A stretch of 64,000 nt of DNA from Deltaproteobacteria bacterium. Lineage in GTDB: Bacteria; Desulfobacterota; Desulfarculia; Adiutricales; Adiutricaceae. The translations under genes and the position numbers were made by a program. The stretch spans positions 1 through 64,000 of the forward strand of contig JAISRZ010000096.1 in assembly GCA_031273455.1 (NCBI GenBank), read 5' to 3'. Shown in pieces: positions 57,737 to 64,000 of this stretch. How positions within the stretch are numbered: the stretch's first letter is position 1; each line of letters starts with the position of its first letter. The notes beneath the pieces are model-generated. The model saw nothing but the letters and a program-made list of their open reading frames with translations, was not told the origin of the DNA and did no database searches.

Positions 57737-58561
57737 TCATTCCAGATCGAACACCGGGATTATCGTGCCCTCAAAACGCTCCAAAAGGAACCGGGCTATA
57801 TCCTGGCTTTGATAGTCTTTAACAAATTCCAAGTACCGAGGGTTGTTCCGCCCGGAGCGCCTGGCGGCCACCACGTTGACCAGAACGGCGCTCGGCTCTT
57901 CTTGGCAGAGGCTCCAAAACCCCAACCCCCCGGAAGTCCGGGCGATGATCTCGTCGGACAAAGCCGTGAAAGCGATGGCCACGATGGAATCGTCGTTTAA
58001 GTAGCGCCTCACCACCGGGGCCTCAATGATCTCCAAGTGAAAGGCGTTCTCAATAATATCGTTTTTAGTCGGCCAAGCCTTGGACTCGTCTAAACGGATG
58101 AGCCCGTACTGGGCTAAGAGCCTTAAAGCCCGCCGTTTGCGGTCAGGCTCGTCTTGGATGACCAACTTGTCCCCGACCGACAGCTCGGCTAAGGATTTAA
58201 TCTTTTGGGAGTAAAAGCCCAATGGGGCGGAATAAGTGTTACCCAAAGATATTAAATTAAAATTATTTTCCGCGATAAAGTCATCTAATAACGGACGATG
58301 CTGACTAACGCTTAAATCAATCTGACCCGCGGCCAAGGCTTTTAAACATTCTTGGGCGCTCGGAAAATCAATGAGCTCTAAGATCTGGCCCCGTTTAACG
58401 GCCAAGAACTGGAGCCGCTCCATGATCTCCCGGTCTGGGCCGGGGATTAACCCGACCTTTAAGGGCTGAAGCCCTTGAGCCCCTAAATAGCTCGAGGGGA
58501 CTAAAAGAGCTAAAGCTAAAAGACCTAATATTTTGGCTATATTTGTTTTTATAATAGTCAT
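57737..58561 (-). CDS. NlpA/MetQ-like substrate-binding protein
   Basis: Signal peptide, LKVGLIPGPDREIMERL, SAPLGFYSQKIKSLAELSVGDKLVIQDEPDRKRRALRLLAQYGLI. Start reassigned to MTIIKTNIAK. Confidence 0.82.
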   Translation of the reverse strand: MTIIKTNIAKILGLLALALLVPSSYLGAQGLQPLKVGLIPGPDREIMERLQFLAVKRGQILELIDFPSAQECLKALAAGQIDLSVSQHRPLLDDFIAENNFNLISLGNTYSAPLGFYSQKIKSLAELSVGDKLVIQDEPDRKRRALRLLAQYGLIRLDESKAWPTKNDIIENAFHLEIIEAPVVRRYLNDDSIVAIAFTALSDEIIARTSGGLGFWSLCQEEPSAVLVNVVAARRSGRNNPRYLEFVKDYQSQDIARFLLERFEGTIIPVFDLE

Positions 58562-58564
58562 AAC

Positions 58565-58597
58565 AAAAAAAATAGCCGAAAACATACTGTCTTCGGC
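58565..58597 (-). terminator. Terminator-like hairpin in the leader of the NlpA-like gene
   Basis: GCCGAA...TTCGGC followed on the minus strand by ta and eight T, just before the preferred ATG. Confidence 0.6.
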
Positions 58598-59218
58598 CTC
58601 CAGTTCAATTCTGATCAGCGAAAACTTAACATCGGAGATAGGTCAGATTTGAGAATTTCTCAAAATCTCCAATGTAACTAAATGATCCACTCCCTTACTG
58701 AAGGTCCCCAGCGAGGAAGGCGAAGCCTATTCCTTTACTCGGTCCTTGTCAAGAGATTTTCTCGAAAAATTTAACAGAAAAAAAACTTCAATTTTTTTTC
58801 CTCAGCGGCCGCTTAGCCTAACTGGTTCCCCTAGGGTTTAAACGACTGGCGGCTAATAAGTTTTTCAGCTTTAACCATTTAAGGGTTGAAAGGCGGTTAT
58901 ATAACCCCTAAAACCCTTAAGCTTTAATCCTCGCTTCTCGCGAGCTAAGCTAAAAAACATCCACCGCGCCTTTAAGTGACGGTTGGAAGTATACCCCAAA
59001 CCCTATACCTGTGTCAAGGATTTTTTGGGGATCTTTGGGGTTTAGGGGGCGATTTTTTGGCCAACCAAAGTCGATAAATTAGAGTTTTGCCGCGAATCAG
59101 CTAGGGTTTAGGCGGAAAAAACTTTCTCCGACCTCTCATTTTTTTTAAGGCCCTATAGGGCTCTATAGGGTTCTTTAAGGGTCTTTAAGGGTGGACCGGG
59201 GCCATAATAAGAAAGGGT

Positions 59219-59875
59219 TTAATCGGGCCTTAGCCGGCCTTTAGTCAACCGATACCGCTTAGTGACCATCCGGTCTAAAAAGGGTAAATCATGGCTGACG
59301 ATAACCCCGGGAAGGTTAAGCTTCTTTAAGACCGCCTCTAACCGAGCCACGGCTTCCACGTCTAAAAAGTTAGTGGGCTCATCCAAAATTAGAAGTTTCG
59401 GTTTTAAGGCCAAGGCCGTGCCTAGGGCCACCAGTTTTTTTTCGCCCCCGGAAAGATCATAAGCGATCCGGGGCCCAAAGCCATCTAACCCTAGGGTTTT
59501 AAGGACCTCTTGAGCCACCGCGTCGGCCTCTTTCCGGCTAGCCCCCAAGTTTAAAGGGCCAAAGGCCAGGTCATCGGCCACGGTGGGGCAAAAGAGCTGG
59601 TCGTTAGCGTCTTGAAAGACAAAGCCGATCTGGGGTCTTACGGGCCGAAAGCTTTTTTCCTCGGAGCGAACCTCGCCAAAGATCCTAACCACCCCGGATT
59701 GGGGTTTAATGAGCCCCATAATGACCCCCAAAAGGGTGGTCTTACCACAGCCATTGGGCCCAACCAACCCCACCAGCTCCGCGGGGCCTAAAGCGAAGGA
59801 CAAGCCATCCAAGACGGGCGGCCGACCCGGGTAACCGGCCACGATGTCCGTTAAGTTAAGAAGGAAGTCGGGCAT
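59219..59875 (-). CDS. Energy-coupling/cobalt-nickel ABC transporter ATPase (CbiO/EcfA-like)
   Basis: GLVGPNGCGKTTLLGVIMGL, GFVFQDANDQLFCPTVADDLAFGPLN, LSGGEKKLVALGTALALKPKLLILDEPTNFLD. Confidence 0.93.
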   Translation of the reverse strand: MPDFLLNLTDIVAGYPGRPPVLDGLSFALGPAELVGLVGPNGCGKTTLLGVIMGLIKPQSGVVRIFGEVRSEEKSFRPVRPQIGFVFQDANDQLFCPTVADDLAFGPLNLGASRKEADAVAQEVLKTLGLDGFGPRIAYDLSGGEKKLVALGTALALKPKLLILDEPTNFLDVEAVARLEAVLKKLNLPGVIVSHDLPFLDRMVTKRYRLTKGRLRPD

Positions 59876-60617
59876 CGATAACCGTCACCAGGCAACTTAA
59901 ACAGAGGACTAAAAAGATGATTAAAAAGTCCCTAGGTTGAAACTTAAAATCGGTCCGGATCCAGAACCGCCCGGTGTACCCCCGGCAGAGCATGGCCGCT
60001 TGGACCCTTTCGGCCCGGTCGATTCCTCTAACCAAGAGTAAGCCGGCCAGATTGGCGTAGGAGCGTAAGGTATGGAAATTGGTCTTAGGGTTAAACCCCC
60101 GAACCCGCATGGCCTGGCGTAAGCGGTGATACTGCTCGCCAATGACCTGGGTGTAGCGGGTCATGAGAAGCAATAAGGCCACCAGCTTTTCCGGGGCCCC
60201 CAAGCGCCTGGCCCCGGCTAAAAGGTCAAAGACCGAGCTAGCCCCAGTGATGGCCATGGCCCCTAAAGTGATGGCCAAGGCCTTTAGCGACAAAAGGATG
60301 GATAAATCCAAACCCTCCCGCGTCACCGCCAAGGGGCCTAAGCGATAGACGATGGATCCGGGATAAGAAAAAGAAAAGGGGAGAATCAACCAGACAAAGA
60401 CCAAAAATAAGTTAATAGTGAGGAGATTTTTTAGACCCCAGAAAACGTTTTTCGGCCCAGATAAGAGATAAAGTAAACTAGACCCCAATAACCCGGCCAA
60501 AGCCGCGTCTTTAGTCTCTAAAAAGGCCAAAAGAAATGACCACAGAACCAGGACGAGGACCAAGAGCCGGGGATCCGCCCGGCGCAAAGGCTCTTTCGTC
60601 CGCTCCGCTAAGGTCAT
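59856..60617 (-). CDS. Energy-coupling factor transmembrane protein (CbiQ/EcfT-like)
   Basis: LLLMTRYTQVIGEQYHRLRQAMRVRGF and VQAAMLCRGYTGRF motifs; overlaps the ATPase gene. Confidence 0.9.
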   Translation of the reverse strand: MTLAERTKEPLRRADPRLLVLVLVLWSFLLAFLETKDAALAGLLGSSLLYLLSGPKNVFWGLKNLLTINLFLVFVWLILPFSFSYPGSIVYRLGPLAVTREGLDLSILLSLKALAITLGAMAITGASSVFDLLAGARRLGAPEKLVALLLLMTRYTQVIGEQYHRLRQAMRVRGFNPKTNFHTLRSYANLAGLLLVRGIDRAERVQAAMLCRGYTGRFWIRTDFKFQPRDFLIIFLVLCLSCLVTVIDARLPS

Positions 60618-60956
60618 GGCCTGTCTCCTAACGCTTTTTTTAAGCGGCCTAAAGTCTTGAAGACGTCCTTCTATAAGACATCCTTATAGTTGAGTCTATA
60701 AAGGCCTCATGGGCTTTAAAGGGGTCTAAGGAATAATTGGGGATAATATATAATCCCTGGCCAAAAATCCATAGACCTTAAACCCCCCTAACCGTTCGCC
60801 CTTAATAACCTTCCAGACCTTAATGGCCGACTAGCGTTAAAAGCCTTTAATCCCTGGCCTCGCGGAAAAAATTAGTTTAGCTACAAACAAAGGCTATAAC
60901 ATATTGATTTTATTAGGGAAATATGAGTTTATCCCGAATAACTTGTAAACTAGGGC

Positions 60957-61748
60957 CTACCTTAGAGAAAATCTAAGCGGCACTTTTAAAGGCATAGTGT
61001 CCAAGCCCACTTCCGGGGGGATGGGCGGTAAAGGCGAGACCCGGCTTAATAAGGCCATGGCCTCGTCATCCAGACGTTTATGCCCGGAGCTTTGCTCTAA
61101 ACGCGGGGAGGTGACCGCCCCGTTTTTTAAAACAATAAAACTGACCTGGACCACCCCGGTCTCCCGCCGACTTTGGGAGGCGGGCGGGTACTTTTTGTTT
61201 CTTTCCAGCCGGGCCCGGATCTGGTTCCGATAAGCCGCGGCGGCGTTGGAGGTCCCCCGACCGGTTCCCCCGGGGGTTCCCCCTGGCCCAGGGCCGCCCG
61301 GCCCGGGGGCGGTGGCGGTTCCTTCGCCGGTGGCCCCAGAAGCGGGAGCTGGATTGGCTTTGGGTTTGGGCTTGGGTTTAGCTTTGGGTTTCGGTTTATC
61401 CACCGGCGGCGGGGGCGGCGGGGGGGCTTCCTCGGCCTCGGGGGCCACGGTTTCCACCACTTTAACCTCCTCCTCCGGGACTTCCGGCTCGGGCACGGGC
61501 TCGGGTTCCGGCGGGGGCGGGGGGATCTCGGGCTCGGGTTCGCCAACTTCGCCGCCGCCCCCTTGACCGCCCAAAGGATCGTAATCGCCGAACTCCATGA
61601 CCGCGATGGGGATAAACTCCCGGGGTTTCTCCCCGGGAGCGAACATTAAAAACCCCACGATAAGGCAATGGAAGACAAGGCTTAAGGCGAAACCTTTCTT
61701 CAAGAAAGCCATTGACAGCTGGTCAAACTGGTCCACCGCCATGAGCAT
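60957..61748 (-). CDS. TonB family energy transducer
   Basis: N-terminal TM, Pro/Glu then Pro/Lys repeats, TonB C-domain RRETGVVQVSFIVLKNGAVTSPRLEQSSGHKRLDDEAMALL. Confidence 0.9.
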   Translation of the reverse strand: MLMAVDQFDQLSMAFLKKGFALSLVFHCLIVGFLMFAPGEKPREFIPIAVMEFGDYDPLGGQGGGGEVGEPEPEIPPPPPEPEPVPEPEVPEEEVKVVETVAPEAEEAPPPPPPPVDKPKPKAKPKPKPKANPAPASGATGEGTATAPGPGGPGPGGTPGGTGRGTSNAAAAYRNQIRARLERNKKYPPASQSRRETGVVQVSFIVLKNGAVTSPRLEQSSGHKRLDDEAMALLSRVSPLPPIPPEVGLDTMPLKVPLRFSLR

Positions 61749-61777
61749 GAAGGCTTAATCTCCTGAAGATCCTGAGG

Positions 61778-62560
61778 TTAGTTAGTGACCTTAAAGGTGT
61801 AGCTAGCGGTGTAGTTAACCACGTCGCAAACCTTGGCGTCCGAGTAGGGTTCCTCCACCGAGACCTTGGCCAGCCACTCACCGGCTTTTAAAGGGATGAT
61901 GTTGACAATCCCGTCCTGGTTGGTGGTGGACTGGAAGAAAAGAGCCTCGTTATGCTCAACTAGTCCAGCGATATAGGCCGAGACCTCGCCGCCCCTTAGG
62001 GGTTGGCCCTTAAAGATGACTTTAACCGGAAAAGGTTTGCCAACCTTAATCTTGGAGGGATCGGCTTGGGGGACGAACTCTAAGGCTTGACCCAAGGGTT
62101 TGGCGGCTAAACCACTGTATTTAGCCGAGCCTAAGACCAAAGCCTCTTTCCCGAACCGGTAATAGTTGGAGCATTTAACCGGATCTTTAGTCTCGTTTTT
62201 GGGTTTGCTTTCCCAACCGTCTTTAGTCCTAGTGGAAAAGGCCGCGTTAATTTCCGTCGTCACCACGTAGTTGCCCGGGGCGGCTTTCTCCACGGTCAGA
62301 TAATGGCGGTTATCCACGCCCGGCTCTAAGGTTAACTCGCCCGCGTCGCTATAAACTTTGGGCTGTTGAAATCGACCGGAAAAGGAATCGGGTTTTATCT
62401 CCTCGCCATCCGGAAAATTGTGGCCATAGCCTAAAAAGGCCGTTAGCTTTTGATTAGCCTTCGGATCTTTAGCCTCAGCCCAGTAATCATGGGCCACCGC
62501 TTGAGCCGTGAAGGCCAATAGGGCCGCCAAACAAAAAGCCAGGGAAACTTTAGTCTTCAT
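61778..62560 (-). CDS. DUF4198 periplasmic protein
   Basis: Signal peptide; HDYWAEAKDPKANQKLTAFLGYGHNFPDGEEI, KVGKPFPVKVIFKGQPLRGGEVSAY. Confidence 0.87.
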   Translation of the reverse strand: MKTKVSLAFCLAALLAFTAQAVAHDYWAEAKDPKANQKLTAFLGYGHNFPDGEEIKPDSFSGRFQQPKVYSDAGELTLEPGVDNRHYLTVEKAAPGNYVVTTEINAAFSTRTKDGWESKPKNETKDPVKCSNYYRFGKEALVLGSAKYSGLAAKPLGQALEFVPQADPSKIKVGKPFPVKVIFKGQPLRGGEVSAYIAGLVEHNEALFFQSTTNQDGIVNIIPLKAGEWLAKVSVEEPYSDAKVCDVVNYTASYTFKVTN

Positions 62561-62771
62561 TAGATTCTCCTTAATGAGCCATACGGAAAAAAAATTCTTA
62601 TCCAGAGATAAGGTTTTTAGGGTTTAGTTTTTTTTAGCGCCAAAACTAACCCCAAAATCATTGACTATTTTAAAATTATTACCTTTAGTTTTTAGTTTTT
62701 AATGAAATTATTTTTATTATTTATCTATAATTTTTATCTAGAATATTTTACTTTAATGGTTATTTAGAGAA

Positions 62772-62800
62772 AAGTGGGCCGGGCCAGGTCCAGCCCACTT
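62772..62800 (-). terminator. Terminator-like hairpin upstream of the DUF4198 gene
   Basis: AAGTGGGC/GCCCACTT 8-bp arms; minus strand continues ttctct. Confidence 0.5.
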
Positions 62801-62861
62801 AAGTTGGTCGCGTCCGGATGGAAGCGTTAATTTGATAAAATTAAGCTTAATTTCCTCCTTT

Positions 62862-62893
62862 AAAAAACAAAAAACCGCCTCCTTCCGGCGGTT
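62862..62893 (-). terminator. Rho-independent terminator, minus orientation
   Basis: AACCGCC (62873-62879) / GGCGGTT (62887-62893), followed on the minus strand by ttttgtttttta. Confidence 0.75.
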
Positions 62894-63820
62894 AACCAGA
62901 AAAAGACGGCCTACATGACCTATTCAATATGTTTCCTAAACAAAGATTGGGGAGAATCTTTTTTAGGAAGGCTATAACTAACGGCTTTCTTGGACTAAAG
63001 CCGCTTTAAAAGCGGTTAATACGATCCCAAAATGGTTAATTAACTTCTTGGACAATTAACCTTAAGGGCGGTTGGACCTTAATTCCCTCTTAATGGCCTA
63101 GCTATAGGGCTTAAGACCTTATGGAACGCGAATTAAATCCTGGCCAAAAATCGCCAGAATAATAAGCTCCTTATATGGTTGCGGGCGGTATTATAACCAC
63201 CCCTTTTCCCTGGTGTCAAGCCTACTTGGAGGCTATAGCTATTGCGGCCAATTTTAAAAAGAGAGAATATTTTAACGATATTTCACTAGCGTTTTCTCTA
63301 TATATCCTCCTTATTGGCCGCCTTGGGTTAATGGACTGGATTCGGAACTTTCGCGGCTCAAAACTTAAAACAAAATTATAAATCCTTTAGTTAAAGGCTC
63401 TTTTCCGAAGAATTTACGCCTTTAAACTAAAAAAGCCGCCTTACGCCAATAATATAGACGCGAGACAGCCTTCTTGGCGGTTATTTTTAATATTATAACT
63501 ATAATTTAAACCGTAAAGCGATGTAAACACTTAGATTTAAATGGCTTACGACTTTATTTTTATTGAATTTATGATGAATTGATTATTGGCGCCCTAAGGA
63601 GCCGAGAGGATAAGGGCCAGATCTTCGTGACAACCCAAAAATAAACGCCAACCGCGAATCCGTTTAGGGAATCTTAACTATAAGGACTTAAGAGAAGGAC
63701 TCCTTAATAGAAGGACTCCTTAATAGCTTAAAAACCCGTTTTCGCCACAACGAAGCTAAAGATACCTAACCTGAAAAAATATGTCAAGAAATCCTTCGCC
63801 TGTTTTCCAGTTCAAGTTTT

Positions 63821-64000
63821 CTAGTTTTCCTCATCAGCGATTCTATTTTGCGTTTCTAGCCATTCAGCGGCTTTTAATTCTTCAATTAACTCTTCTTTGT
63901 GTTCCTCTAAAGAACTTAAAATAGATTTAGTAGTGAAATCAAGTTCAACAGTTCGATTGACAGACTTAAATACTTCATCTAAATCAGCCAATTGTTCTTT
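63821..64000 (-). CDS. Partial CDS running off the window end, unknown product
   Basis: Minus strand open from 64000: KEQLADLDEVFKSVNRTVELDFTTKSILSSLEEHKEELIEELKAAEWLETQNRIADEEN*. Confidence 0.5.
   Translation of the reverse strand, partial: KEQLADLDEVFKSVNRTVELDFTTKSILSSLEEHKEELIEELKAAEWLETQNRIADEEN

Noticed and set aside
61127-61649. Gly/Pro/Arg-rich ORFs overlapping tonB
   Set aside because: Alternative frames of the Pro/Lys-rich TonB linker.
63175-63381. 68-aa plus-strand ORF
   Set aside because: No clear RBS, homology features or supporting context.
63693-63724. Two-copy 16-bp direct repeat (agaaggactccttaat)
   Set aside because: Only two copies with no associated features; likely simple slippage.

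Overview
The window looks like a bacterial chromosome segment, possibly from a deltaproteobacterial-type host-associated lineage (inference only). GC-richer housekeeping genes are interrupted by AT-rich accessory islands. Housekeeping content includes an NtrC-type two-component system, pgi, malQ, an Ada/AlkA plus Ogt alkylation-repair pair, a fumarase beta subunit, bacteriohemerythrin, HIT-mutS-amidase, tenA, a radical SAM/GNAT/GDT1 cluster, a VWA zinc-ribbon protein, a 1548-aa membrane protein, an NlpA-type binding protein and a DUF4198-TonB-CbiQ-CbiO metal-uptake-like cluster. Accessory or defence-like content includes two AbiH paralogues, two AAA-ATPase/PD-(D/E)XK proteins (one cut by the window start), an orphan HicB, a frameshifted Type ISP/helicase-like C-terminal remnant, a Swt1-HEPN/DUF499 ATPase with a SNF2-DUF3883 helicase but no visible methylase, an Hsp70-TPR protein followed by a compact UvrD-like helicase, a DUF5131 protein, and an apparently solitary N6-adenine methyltransferase. 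Non-coding observations include three tandem-repeat families between a histidine kinase and its likely regulator, two partial gene duplications that left gene fragments, strong inverted repeats and several structured-RNA or attenuator candidates. No tRNA, rRNA, CRISPR array or intact transposase was recognised. All family calls come from reading the sequence; no database search was run.
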